Source: a virus. Taken from it: 64,000 nt of DNA. The first letter of the stretch is position 1; every line of letters starts with the position of its first letter. The notes below the pieces were generated by a model. It saw nothing but the letters and a program-made list of their open reading frames with translations. It was not told the DNA's origin and made no database searches. The stretch covers positions 124,001 through 188,000 of IMG/VR virus record IMGVR_UViG_3300023257_000007; one strand, written 5' to 3'. Shown in pieces: positions 26,702 through 34,593 of this stretch. A program made the position numbers and the translations under genes.

Positions 26702-27187
26702 ATGAAACATTTAAAAACATATAATGAAAAATTTTCTTTTAGGAAAGATGATCAAAGAGAAATTAGAAAATGGCTTTTTAATTATATATGTAATGAATAT
26801 TTTGGCGAAAAACAAGAATCATTAAAAAAATATGATAGAAAAATTCGTTTTTCACCAGGTTCTAATGGTAACGATATATATAAAATATATAAAATATTTA
26901 ATGATAATAGATATAGATTTGACATTATATGTGAACTAACAGACGAAGAAATTAAAGATGATATCTATCTCAGTGCAAGTATTGTAAAATTCAAAGATAT
27001 GTATGATATCTCACTTAGACAGACATACAATGAAACAGAAAAACAAATAGAAATTAAAGGTATTGCTTTTGAAGTAAGAGCAATATTAAAAAAGGGAATG
27101 GACAAATCAAAATTTAAATCTGAATTATCTGATAAATTAAGAGAAACTGTTGAACATGAATTCAGCATTATGACTCATTATTTATGA
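26702..27187 (+). CDS. N-terminal half of a split HExxH-family-like protein
   Basis: 161 residues from the ATG at 26702 (MKHLKTYNEKFSFRK), one base after the previous stop. An in-frame ATG at 26675 would add nine residues inside the upstream gene. It ends RETVEHEFSIMTHYL. This lines up with ISELVDHEMSHFQKYF in the 257-residue protein at 55757-56530, and the next gene lines up with the rest of that protein. The second His of HExxH is missing here (HEFSI), so it is probably not a working peptidase. The leader suggests head packaging. Confidence 0.6.
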   Translation: MKHLKTYNEKFSFRKDDQREIRKWLFNYICNEYFGEKQESLKKYDRKIRFSPGSNGNDIYKIYKIFNDNRYRFDIICELTDEEIKDDIYLSASIVKFKDMYDISLRQTYNETEKQIEIKGIAFEVRAILKKGMDKSKFKSELSDKLRETVEHEFSIMTHYL

Positions 27188-27636
27188 AATATTTCGGTCC
27201 GGGTAAGTGGAAGATACCAGAAAATGATCGTTTTAAAAATTTTTATAACCTTAAACATTACGAACCACTTTTACTTGACCTTATGAAGGGTTGTGTAATA
27301 GATGATAATTATATACCTAAAGATTTAAAAAAAATTATTTTAGGTGATTATCCATATGGTATCACTAATGATGAAATTAGAAAATATTTATTTAAATTAA
27401 TACATCCAGATGAGGTTAAAGCATACCTTAGAGGATGGTATAAAGTAAGTAAATCTAAAAAGTTAGATTTCACAAAACAAATCTATAAAGATCTTGAATA
27501 TCAAAAAAATAGTAGATTCGAATCTAAAAAAGATTTTAAACCTTTAACTGAAAAATATCCAGAATTTTGGAATGATGTCAAAAAATTATATATCGGAACA
27601 GCTAAAGATATGTTCCAAAATTTAAAATGGAATTAA
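27184..27636 (+). CDS. C-terminal half of a split HExxH-family-like protein
   Basis: 150 residues, overlapping the previous gene by 4 bp (ATGA). Residues 79-95 read IHPDEVKAYLRGWYKVSK, matching ITPDEILAYLRGINKMAKRQ in the protein at 55757-56530. Both proteins end alike (FQNLKWN and FPNIKL). So this gene and its upstream partner together correspond to one longer protein elsewhere in the window. It has no leader of the common type. Function unknown. The translational overlap suggests the two halves act as a complex. Confidence 0.55.
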   Translation: MKYFGPGKWKIPENDRFKNFYNLKHYEPLLLDLMKGCVIDDNYIPKDLKKIILGDYPYGITNDEIRKYLFKLIHPDEVKAYLRGWYKVSKSKKLDFTKQIYKDLEYQKNSRFESKKDFKPLTEKYPEFWNDVKKLYIGTAKDMFQNLKWN

Positions 27637-27652
27637 AAATAATTGTTTTTTC

Positions 27653-27673
27653 TTGAAATTTTTAGTATATTAA
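27653..27673 (+). promoter_or_regulatory. Early-promoter-like element
   Basis: TTG at 27653-27655 and TATATTAATG from 27666, 10 bp apart, about 20 bp before the endonuclease IV start. Similar pairs occur at 28510, 59922 and 60887. Confidence 0.4.
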
Positions 27674-27694
27674 TGTAAATTAAAACTAAAAATT

Positions 27695-28459
27695 ATGAGA
27701 ATAGGATACCATACTTCAATCTCCGAAGGACTTAAAAAAACTGCAAAATATATTAAAGATACAGGAATGAGCGCAACACAAATTTTCGCAGGCTCACCTA
27801 GAACATATTATGTATCAAAAAACCAATCAGAAAGACACTACATAAAAGAACTAAATTGTTATAAAGTAGTTCATATAAATTACCTAGTAAATCCAGCAAA
27901 ATCAAGACCAGCCATACCTAAATCTATTATTGATAATATTAGATTTTGTAGAGACATTGATGCTGATGGTATTGTAATTCATTGGGGTTCAAATGAAAAT
28001 CTTAAAGAAGCATTGCACTATTCATATGAAAACTTTTTAGCAGTAAGAAATAAAATAGGATTAGAAACAAAAATATTAATAGAAACAACAGCCGAAGGTG
28101 GAAACAAATTAAAATTTAATACACTAATAGACTTTTATGACAAATATAAAGATGAATTAAACTTAGGATTATGTTTTGACACCGCTCACCTTTATGCAGC
28201 AGGTTATAACGTATTTAAATTAATTGAAAAACATGGAAAAAATATAGATGTAATGCATTTAAATAACCCAAGTCCAGATGTAGTTTTCGGAAAACATCTA
28301 GATAGACATAATATGTCTCTTTTTGATGAAGCAGGAAAATTTACAAGAGAAGAAATATATGAATTAATGAGACTTGGCACAAAATATGATATACCAATGA
28401 TTTTAGAAACAGGAGAACCACATAATGATTTCATGATTTGTGAATCAATAAAACTATAG
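27695..28459 (+). CDS. nfo: Endonuclease IV-type AP endonuclease
   Basis: 254 residues with a TIM-barrel pattern. All nine metal ligands of E. coli endonuclease IV have counterparts: His60 (VVHINYLVN), His96 (VIHWGS), Glu130 (LIETTAEGG), Asp162 and His165 (CFDTAHLYAAGY), His188 (MHLNNP), Asp203 and His205 (KHLDRHN), and Glu238 (ILETG). It cuts DNA beside abasic sites during base excision repair. It is shorter than the bacterial enzyme (285) but complete at the active site. It has its own promoter-like element and is followed by a region with a possible small RNA. Confidence 0.85.
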   Translation: MRIGYHTSISEGLKKTAKYIKDTGMSATQIFAGSPRTYYVSKNQSERHYIKELNCYKVVHINYLVNPAKSRPAIPKSIIDNIRFCRDIDADGIVIHWGSNENLKEALHYSYENFLAVRNKIGLETKILIETTAEGGNKLKFNTLIDFYDKYKDELNLGLCFDTAHLYAAGYNVFKLIEKHGKNIDVMHLNNPSPDVVFGKHLDRHNMSLFDEAGKFTREEIYELMRLGTKYDIPMILETGEPHNDFMICESIKL

Positions 28460-28509
28460 ATCTTTTTAACTCATTTGAATTAAAAAAATTCACATTTAAT
28501 TTTTAATTT

Positions 28510-28531
28510 TTGAAAAAATTCACTATATTTA
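28510..28531 (+). promoter_or_regulatory. Early-promoter-like element
   Basis: TTGAAA (28510-28515) and TATATTTA (28524-28531). The 24 bases from 28498 to 28521 are identical to 60875-60898 ahead of the membrane peptidase gene, and the same TATATTTA follows at the same distance. This exact copy at two unrelated genes supports a promoter. Confidence 0.5.
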
Positions 28532-28534
28532 TAG

Positions 28535-28617
28535 TAGATAAAAAAGAAAAAAAGGTTAACAAAAGTTCATAGTTTAGTAGTTTAGTGGTGAAAGGGCGGA
28601 CAGATAGTTCGCCTTTT
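28535..28617 (+). ncRNA. Candidate small RNA between endonuclease IV and gp62-like genes
   Basis: A promoter-like element (28510-28531) is followed after about 60 bases by a strong terminator hairpin (28591-28617). No ORF of useful length lies between. A tandem repeat AGTTTAGT x2 (28571-28586) precedes the hairpin. The arrangement would give an RNA of about 80 nt. Alternatively the hairpin is an attenuator in the leader of the gene at 28671. Confidence 0.35.
28591..28617 (+). terminator. Terminator or attenuator hairpin
   Basis: AAAGGGCGGAC (28591-28601), loop AGATA, GTTCGCCTTTT (28607-28617). 11-bp stem with two G-T pairs and a T tail. Confidence 0.65.
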
Positions 28618-28670
28618 CTATTTTACTGTTTTTCGTAATTAAACTAATCATTTATTTTTTAGTAAATATT

Positions 28671-29096
28671 ATGTTTGAAAAATTTAACGAGAAAATGAAA
28701 ATTGATTTTATAGAAGTAATTAATAGATTATTTAAAAACAAAATAGATTATAAATTACTGATAGATAAAGATAAAGAAGATAATTTCTTTATGGTTAATA
28801 GAAAAATTGCAACCAAATATATTAAAGGTGCACAATTTTTTAATTCTAGATATGTTGATAAAGCAACTGCTTTAGATATTTGGAAATATTTTTTTAGAAA
28901 TGCTCAAGGGATACCTTCTTGGTATTGGGCTCCAAAAAATAGAACAAAAACACCCAAAACAAAAACTCCTAAAAAAGATATTGAAAAAATAACATCATTT
29001 TATGATTTAAATAATGATGATTTTTTATTTTTAGAAAAATATTTCAAGGATAACGTTGATTACGAGATTAAAAAACTAAAAAGATTTGAAGAATGA
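28671..29096 (+). CDS. Clamp-loader small subunit, gp62-like (tentative)
   Basis: 141 residues. The helical N-terminus (IDFIEVINRLFKNK) is followed by NFFMVNRKIATKYIKGAQFF and DIWKYFFRNAQGIPSWYW. This matches the pattern of small gp62-type proteins in T4-like phages, with xxFF(M/I)(V/I)NRxxSxxxxxxAxxxN and a later PxWxxxK. The tail is Lys/Thr-rich. T4 gp62 (187 residues) with gp44 loads the sliding clamp; gp44 and the clamp are not visible here. The assignment rests on this short stretch. Confidence 0.45.
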   Translation: MFEKFNEKMKIDFIEVINRLFKNKIDYKLLIDKDKEDNFFMVNRKIATKYIKGAQFFNSRYVDKATALDIWKYFFRNAQGIPSWYWAPKNRTKTPKTKTPKKDIEKITSFYDLNNDDFLFLEKYFKDNVDYEIKKLKRFEE

Positions 29097-29146
29097 AAAT
29101 TTGGATATTTCAATAGAAATATATAAATAAAAATAATTCAAAAAGA

Positions 29147-29437
29147 ATGGCAAAAATAAATACAGAATATATTCATTTTATACTAGAACAGTTTGAAAAA
29201 ACATTTGAAGAAAAACTTTATGATGTATATGTAGGACATAAAAAAACCAGTGATGATGACAAGGATGTCAAAATCTATACTGCAAAACCAGAAGAATGGG
29301 AACAAGTCATTGATACATTATTAGAAAAAGGTGTAAATCTAGAAGAATATGAACTATGTTCAAAAATACAAGGATTAAAACCTAAAGTATTGGAAGAAGC
29401 AAAGAAAAGACTTGAACAAAAAGAAAATATAGATTAA
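29147..29437 (+). CDS. Small unrecognised protein
   Basis: 96 residues, acidic and helical, starting MAKINTEYIHFILEQFEKTF. The C-terminal half is helix and coiled coil (KPKVLEEAKKRLEQKENID). A TATATAAATA string, identical to the T4 late promoter core, lies upstream at about 29121-29130. It ends one base before the stop of the converging gene. Function unknown. Confidence 0.6.
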   Translation: MAKINTEYIHFILEQFEKTFEEKLYDVYVGHKKTSDDDKDVKIYTAKPEEWEQVIDTLLEKGVNLEEYELCSKIQGLKPKVLEEAKKRLEQKENID

Positions 29438-30091
29438 TTATCTACTTAATAAACCTATTTTAGAATAAACATTTTTCCAATCATCCTCATTGTTTATTAT
29501 ATATTCAGGTTCTCTGGAATCTAAAATAGTTTCAGCATTTTCAATTGTTACATAATCAACGGCTTTTATTTTAATTCCATCATTAATTCTAACTCTATAA
29601 GTTTTAAATGTTTCACTCAAAATTTGTGCTATATATAAAGGAAAAGTACCATCATCAATATACATAACAGCAGAAAGTTTTGCATTTGGCATCTCAACGT
29701 ACAACTTATTCTCTGTATCTATCAAATGATATTTGGATAAGCTTTCTTTAATTCCGTTATGTTTAATAACATCACTATTCTTAACATAATAATAAGAATC
29801 TGTAGAAGTTTCTTTAAAAACTAATGATGCATCAATTTTTTTACAGAATTGATTTAACATTTTTCTTTGAAAATTGCCTTTATCTAATAAATTACTATTA
29901 ATTAATCCACTAAACTTATATTTATCTTCTAATATAACAACAATTTTTCTATTTGCATTATCATAATACAAACAATCTATATCCAACATATAATTAGATC
30001 TAGATAAACTTCTATGTCCTTCAGAAAAGACATTACTTTTACCCCATTTTCTTTTATAATCTTCAAATATGTTTTTAATTCTTTGTATCAT
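29438..30091 (-). CDS. Possible PD-(D/E)XK-type protein
   Basis: 217 residues. Residues 34-58 contain YMLDIDCLYYD (Asp37, Asp39) and IVVILEDKYK (Glu55-x-Lys57). Spaced like this, D...E-x-K on adjacent strands is the core of PD-(D/E)XK nucleases. The surrounding fold cannot be judged by eye, so this is a candidate only. It overlaps the nucleotidyltransferase gene by 17 bp and is co-translated with it, hinting at a shared role in RNA or DNA end processing. Confidence 0.45.
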   Translation of the reverse strand: MIQRIKNIFEDYKRKWGKSNVFSEGHRSLSRSNYMLDIDCLYYDNANRKIVVILEDKYKFSGLINSNLLDKGNFQRKMLNQFCKKIDASLVFKETSTDSYYYVKNSDVIKHNGIKESLSKYHLIDTENKLYVEMPNAKLSAVMYIDDGTFPLYIAQILSETFKTYRVRINDGIKIKAVDYVTIENAETILDSREPEYIINNEDDWKNVYSKIGLLSR

Positions 30092-31382
30092 TACTCATAT
30101 ATTCATTTTTAAATCTTTCGTATTCTATTCTTCTCATTTCTTCACCTAAAGCCTTTCCATGAAATCCCTTTTGCATTAACTCTTGTGAATTTTTTAAAAA
30201 ACCATCACTACAATATTTAATGAAAGCTTCAGTTATATTTGAATATAATCCCTGAGACTTAGTATATAATCTTAATATATTATCATCAATACCAAATCTA
30301 GTCTTATTTTTAGCTAACTGATAAATATTTGTCATCCACATATCACCTGTAGATTCTTCTATTATCTTTTTCTCATAATTAAATAGAAAAATAATATAAT
30401 CAATCAAATTATTTTGCAACTTACAATCAATTAATTTGTTGGTTAAATTCGAATCATCTGAACTTGGAGTCATCAAAATAGGTAAAATTATCCTATTATC
30501 GAAAAGTGAAAAATTCACCCAAGGAACCTCTATTTTAATTCCAGGGAAAATCTCATCAAACATATCAAATTCATCAAGTAATCTTAAATATTTAATAAAC
30601 ATAGACATATCATTTGCATCTCTCGCATGACCTAACATTTTATTCCATTCACCATTTTTAGTGTCAAATATTCTTTCAAATGAAACATCATCTTTCTCAG
30701 ATATTCCATGTAATCTATGATCCATAGTTAATGCATTCTTTACATTTTCACTTATTTTACCATTAGTTCTTGCACAAAATCTAAACAATCTTAATATTCT
30801 CAATCTATCTTCATTAAACCTTTCATAAGGTTCACCAACAGTTTTAATAAGTCCTTTCTTTAAATCTTCAATACCACCAACATAATCAATGATTTTCTTA
30901 CTACCAAGATCATAAAACATTGCATTAATTGTTAAATCTCTTCTTAAAACATCATCTTGTATTGTAACATTTGAACCAATTTCTACTTTTTGATCATCAC
31001 CTTTAACATCTCTACCTTTAGCAATATCTTTTCTATAGGTTGCTAATTCATGACCTAATGGTTCTAAATCTGTATAAATTCTTAATACTCCAAAATTTTG
31101 TCCTTGCTCTTCTTCAGAAACATAACCACCATTCCAATCTTCTAATATCTCTTTAGATTCATCTGGCATTGCATCTGTAACTAAATCAAAATCTTTAGGT
31201 TTTTTTCCTTGTAAATAATCTCTAGGAGCGCCACCTACAACATATAATTCCTTACCATACTTTTTAAATCTTTCATATATTTCTACAATATCTTCGGGTA
31301 TGAACATATCTTTAGCTTTAACAGTTTTCTTTTGCATTTTATTTTCATTTAAAAATTCAGAATATTTATACAATTTATTCAT
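30075..31382 (-). CDS. CCA-adding enzyme / poly(A) polymerase family nucleotidyltransferase with head-targeting-like leader
   Basis: 435 residues. The catalytic block YVVGGAPRDYLQGKKPKDFD (47-66) has GG...RD and the D-x-D metal ligands (Asp64, Asp66). RRDLTINAMFYD and the YERFNEDRLRILRLFRFCAR block follow in the standard order of class II tRNA nucleotidyltransferases. Such enzymes rebuild or repair the CCA end of tRNA, or add A tails. The start MNKLYKYSEFLNENKMQKK resembles the capsid-targeting leader, with L-N-E at 11-13. A late-type TTTAATATATATT element lies 4 bases upstream. It may therefore be packaged and injected to repair tRNA early in infection. Confidence 0.8.
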   Translation of the reverse strand: MNKLYKYSEFLNENKMQKKTVKAKDMFIPEDIVEIYERFKKYGKELYVVGGAPRDYLQGKKPKDFDLVTDAMPDESKEILEDWNGGYVSEEEQGQNFGVLRIYTDLEPLGHELATYRKDIAKGRDVKGDDQKVEIGSNVTIQDDVLRRDLTINAMFYDLGSKKIIDYVGGIEDLKKGLIKTVGEPYERFNEDRLRILRLFRFCARTNGKISENVKNALTMDHRLHGISEKDDVSFERIFDTKNGEWNKMLGHARDANDMSMFIKYLRLLDEFDMFDEIFPGIKIEVPWVNFSLFDNRIILPILMTPSSDDSNLTNKLIDCKLQNNLIDYIIFLFNYEKKIIEESTGDMWMTNIYQLAKNKTRFGIDDNILRLYTKSQGLYSNITEAFIKYCSDGFLKNSQELMQKGFHGKALGEEMRRIEYERFKNEYMSNDTKN

Positions 31383-31385
31383 GAC

Positions 31386-31398
31386 AATATATATTAAA
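31386..31398 (-). promoter_or_regulatory. Late-promoter-like element
   Basis: The minus strand reads TTTAATATATATT immediately before the start of the nucleotidyltransferase gene at 31382, so the leader would be very short. Confidence 0.35.
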
Positions 31399-31402
31399 TT
31401 AA

Positions 31403-31431
31403 AAAACCATCGTTTAAATTACGATGGTTTT
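31403..31431 (-). terminator. Terminator after phoH-like gene
   Basis: AAAACCATCGT (31403-31413), loop TTAAATT, ACGATGGTTTT (31421-31431). 11-bp stem with A/T tails on both sides. Confidence 0.75.
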
Positions 31432-31449
31432 ATTATAAGACATTATTTA

Positions 31450-32196
31450 TTAATCTTTTAAATCATATCTTTGTAAAATTCCTGCAATTATAGGATTTCT
31501 AACAATATCTTCAGGTCTATCTACTATAAATTCATAAACTCCAACACCTTTAGCACCTTTCATTAAAGTGAATGCGTCATATAAACCACTACTATTCTTT
31601 TTATTATACCTATCAGTTTGTTCTAAATCACCACTAATAATAAATTTACTATTAAAACCAATTCTAGTTAAAACAGTTTTCATTTGTTTTGGTGTACAAT
31701 TCTGTGCTTCTTCAAATATTAAAATACTATTATCTATATTCCAACCTCTTAAATAAGCTAAAGCTAAAGGTTTAATTATTTCAGATTCAACTAATTTTTT
31801 TCTATTTTCAATGCCTATTATTTTGTCAATAAGTTTATAAGTTGAATATAAATAAGGTTCTAATTTATCTTCTAAATCACCAGGTAAATAACCTAATTTC
31901 TCTTCTGATTCAACAGCTGGTGTAATAATATAAATATTATGATAATTGTTAGAAGAATCAGCTAATAATTGTAATGCCTTAATTATACTAATATAACTTT
32001 TTCCTACACCGGCAGGTCCTATACAAATTGATATTTGATTACTATCAATTATTTTTATAAAATCTTTTTGTTTTTCATTTTTACATCTAATCTTAACTTT
32101 TTTGCCATATAATATATCTGCAAGTTGTTTATTATTTAACAACTCTTTATCTTTACTTTTTACATTTAATTTTGTTGTTATTATTGGTTTTCTCAT
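31450..32196 (-). CDS. phoH: PhoH-like ATPase
   Basis: 248 residues. Walker A is GPAGVGKS at 60-67 and Walker B is LIFEEAQN at 158-165. The QMKTVLTRIG and FIISGDLEQTDR segments are the standard PhoH signatures. PhoH proteins are common in marine and Bacteroidota phages; their task is poorly defined, with links to RNA metabolism. It lies near an RNase H-like, a nucleotidyltransferase and an S1 protein, which fits an RNA role. It has its own terminator downstream. Confidence 0.88.
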   Translation of the reverse strand: MRKPIITTKLNVKSKDKELLNNKQLADILYGKKVKIRCKNEKQKDFIKIIDSNQISICIGPAGVGKSYISIIKALQLLADSSNNYHNIYIITPAVESEEKLGYLPGDLEDKLEPYLYSTYKLIDKIIGIENRKKLVESEIIKPLALAYLRGWNIDNSILIFEEAQNCTPKQMKTVLTRIGFNSKFIISGDLEQTDRYNKKNSSGLYDAFTLMKGAKGVGVYEFIVDRPEDIVRNPIIAGILQRYDLKD

Positions 32197-32399
32197 ATAA
32201 ATATTTTATTTTTAACCAAAAACAAAAAAACCACTCGTTGCAATATCGCATTTTAAGTGGCTTAAAAAAATATGTTTTTAGTATTCTTAATTTTCATTCA
32301 TTATTATATATTTTTAAAAATAGATGAAATTTTCACAATATTTTTAAAATAGTTTAAACAAAAAGTTTAATATATAAATAATATAATAACAAAAAATAT
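32197..32399. other. Intergenic region with imperfect hairpin
   Basis: About 200 bp between divergent genes. CCACT (32231-32235) and AGTGG (32256-32260) pair, with an inner TGC/GCA, flanked by A-tracts. The T4-late-like string TATATAAATA lies at about 32372-32381, just before the plus-strand gene at 32400. No gene seen. Confidence 0.35.
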
Positions 32400-32633
32400 A
32401 TGAAATATTTAAAGACATACGAAGAATTAACCGATTCACAAAAAGAATCTGAATATAATAAAAAATTAGAAGAACTAGAAGATAAAAAAGAAAGACTTCA
32501 GAAAAAACTCCAATATTCAGAAGATGTAAGAGATCCAGAAAAAACAGAACAAATAAGAAAAGAAAAGAAAGAAGAAATTGAAAAGAATAAAAAGAAAAAG
32601 AGTTCTGAAGATCAAAACTCTTTTGTATCCTAA
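32400..32633 (+). CDS. Small highly charged protein with leader-like N-terminus
   Basis: 77 residues starting MKYLKTYEELTDSQKES. The rest is a highly charged coiled coil of Lys and Glu (EELEDKKERLQKKLQYSE). The TATATAAATA string about 20 bases upstream equals the T4 late promoter core. It converges with the RNase H-like gene with a 4-bp overlap. It may be a packaged internal protein; function unknown. Confidence 0.55.
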   Translation: MKYLKTYEELTDSQKESEYNKKLEELEDKKERLQKKLQYSEDVRDPEKTEQIRKEKKEEIEKNKKKKSSEDQNSFVS

Positions 32634-33274
32634 TTTTTACATAATAAATCTGCAGCACTAGTAGAAGCATATGCTTTAGGTTTACATTCAACCTTAAATC
32701 CATAACCACACAACATACCCATCATAGCTTTATAAACTTTATTAGATTTATTTCTACCATTTCCATCATCTGAATTAAAATCAACATGTAATACAGGTAA
32801 TCTATAAGGCATAGAACCATCATATTCATTTAATTCATGATCTTTAAAATATTTACCTTTTAATTTTTCATCTAAATATAAAGCAAGTTCAAGTAAATAT
32901 AAACCTTCTGTATATAATCTATTAAAAATTGCTTCATTAGAACCTGAACTAATTAATTTTGAATTATCTGGTTTATTTTCTTTATACCATTGATCAAATT
33001 TATAACCTCTAGCAGCTAAATATTTAGGTATATTAATTCTTTTAAAAATACAATGCGCACCATTATGCTTAAAATTATCATAAAATACGATAGTTATAGC
33101 ATATTGTGTTTTTCGTCTCTTATTTTTAGAATCACAACCAACAGAAATTGTAACATCACTTGGTACTGAATAATTACCAGATTTATCCCCTAAATATTCC
33201 ATTATGTAATCAATTTCATTATCAACGAAATCACCACCAAACCTTTTAAAGTAAATTTTATTTTTCATTTTCAT
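32630..33274 (-). CDS. RNase H-like protein (DUF458/YkuK type)
   Basis: 214 residues. TISVGCDSKNKRRKTQYAIT supplies the first Asp, LPVLHVDFNSDDG the second, and a KPKAYASTSAADLLC block the last, in the order seen in YkuK-type RNase H-like proteins (C/GSDSK...HxDxN...KPxxxxASxxAD). The enzyme would cut RNA in hybrids or structured RNA, but members of this family are little studied. A late-type element lies upstream at 33295-33308. Confidence 0.7.
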   Translation of the reverse strand: MKMKNKIYFKRFGGDFVDNEIDYIMEYLGDKSGNYSVPSDVTISVGCDSKNKRRKTQYAITIVFYDNFKHNGAHCIFKRINIPKYLAARGYKFDQWYKENKPDNSKLISSGSNEAIFNRLYTEGLYLLELALYLDEKLKGKYFKDHELNEYDGSMPYRLPVLHVDFNSDDGNGRNKSNKVYKAMMGMLCGYGFKVECKPKAYASTSAADLLCKN

Positions 33275-33294
33275 TATTTTACAATTTTTAAAAA

Positions 33295-33308
33295 ATTATA
33301 TATTAAAA
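33295..33308 (-). promoter_or_regulatory. Late-promoter-like element
   Basis: The minus strand reads TTTTAATATATAAT, 20 bases ahead of the ATG at 33274. It abuts the terminator of the upstream S1 gene. Confidence 0.45.
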
Positions 33309-33333
33309 AATCCCACTGAGAGTGGGATTTTTT
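33305..33333. terminator. Strong terminator after the S1-domain gene
   Basis: AAAAAATCCCACT (33305-33317), loop GAG, AGTGGGATTTTTT (33321-33333). Perfect 13-bp stem, bidirectional. Confidence 0.85.
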
Positions 33334-33335
33334 AT

Positions 33336-34487
33336 TTAATTAGGAAAGTCTAAATAAATCTTTCTATCGTCCCGTATAACAGAAATCACTTTAACTTTCA
33401 CCTCTTTTCCCACTTCCAACTTTTTATCAGCCTTCTGTATATAAGTGTTCTGAATTAACCCTGTTGTCTCTGGATCCAATTCTACTAAAACACCAAATGA
33501 CTTGATAGATTTAACCTTGCCATCTTTAATTTGTCCAACTTTAATCTTATCCCACAAAGATTCTCTCAAAAATTGAGATAAAATAATCTTATTACCTTTC
33601 AAAATATCTCTAACATAGAATGTTACTTCCATACCAGGTTGAACTTGATCAATCTTCCATTCAGGATTAAGATTGACTTTATGTATCATACCAGTTAAAC
33701 ATTCATTAAACTGAACAAATACACCGTAAGCCATTGTGCCTGTTACTGTTCCTTTATAAGCAATTGTTTTCTTAAGTTTACTAATTTCTACTGGAATTAG
33801 AGTTTTAAGATATTTCTTGCGTGAAACAACATATACACCTTTCTCTTGTTGTAAAGATTCTAATAACACATTAATTCTACTACCAACTAAATTACTAGAT
33901 TGTTCATCTGTTAATTTATTAATTCCAGCCAAAATATTTGGCATAAAAGATTTAATAGTTATATTATCCAACTCAATATCCAACATGAAACCTGCTGGTA
34001 TTCTTTCAATAACTTTTACAACTAACTGACGATTTTCTTTATAATAATCTTTCAATTTGTGCGAAACCTTCGCTTTAATAAGATCTGTTATTGAACCTTT
34101 AATTTGAAACGGATTATCTATCACCTTTATTATCATAACATCAATTTCATCACCAACCTTCAAATTTTGAATAATTTTAAAATCAGATAACTTATTCTCA
34201 ACATAAATACTATCTTTATAATTTATATTAATCTTAAGTTCCCTTTTAGAAATCGTTTCAATTTGACCAGTAACAATGTCACCTATTTTCACCTCATTAT
34301 ATGAAGATTCATTTTCAGACATCATATCTAACATCTCTTTATACTTATCATTAAAAGCTGATGTATCCATATCATCAGTCCACTTGATAATTTTATTATC
34401 TTCTTTCTCTAATTCATTCCAAAACGCATCATCATCAATAATCGATGTATAATCTAAATTTTCTGGATTTTCTGAATTTTCTTTCAT
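33336..34487 (-). CDS. Four-domain S1 RNA-binding protein
   Basis: 383 residues. Residues 1-65 are acidic. Four S1 repeats then follow, starting at about 66 (VKIGDIVTGQIETISKREL), 140, 235 (IAYKGTVTGTMAYGVFVQF) and 315 (VGQIKDGKVKSIKSFGVLVEL). The last two have the full GxVxxxxxxGxFVxl pattern. Bacterial ribosomal protein S1 has 4-6 such domains and brings mRNA to the ribosome. A phage S1 could change translation in favour of its own AT-rich leaders, which lack Shine-Dalgarno sites. It could also bind RNA in degradation complexes. It has its own terminator. Confidence 0.8.
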   Translation of the reverse strand: MKENSENPENLDYTSIIDDDAFWNELEKEDNKIIKWTDDMDTSAFNDKYKEMLDMMSENESSYNEVKIGDIVTGQIETISKRELKININYKDSIYVENKLSDFKIIQNLKVGDEIDVMIIKVIDNPFQIKGSITDLIKAKVSHKLKDYYKENRQLVVKVIERIPAGFMLDIELDNITIKSFMPNILAGINKLTDEQSSNLVGSRINVLLESLQQEKGVYVVSRKKYLKTLIPVEISKLKKTIAYKGTVTGTMAYGVFVQFNECLTGMIHKVNLNPEWKIDQVQPGMEVTFYVRDILKGNKIILSQFLRESLWDKIKVGQIKDGKVKSIKSFGVLVELDPETTGLIQNTYIQKADKKLEVGKEVKVKVISVIRDDRKIYLDFPN

Positions 34488-34543
34488 AAATTAATTTTTT
34501 TGGTTAAACTTCTTTTATCTTTACATATACTTAAACAATAAAA

Positions 34544-34572
34544 AAAAGTTGTTAAAAAAATTAACAACTTTT
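34544..34572 (-). terminator. Terminator after the UVR-motif gene
   Basis: AAAAGTTGTTAA (34544-34555), loop of five A, TTAACAACTTTT (34561-34572). 12-bp stem with T run on the minus strand. Confidence 0.7.
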
Positions 34573-34593
34573 CTTAATTATATTAAAAATGTT

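Noticed and set aside
28571-28614. Stretch resembling the 5' half of a tRNA (D-arm-like AGTTTAGTGGT and a 5-bp, 7-nt anticodon-like arm)
   Set aside because: No T-arm or acceptor stem follows, position 33 is A and not T, and the hairpin is better explained as a terminator.
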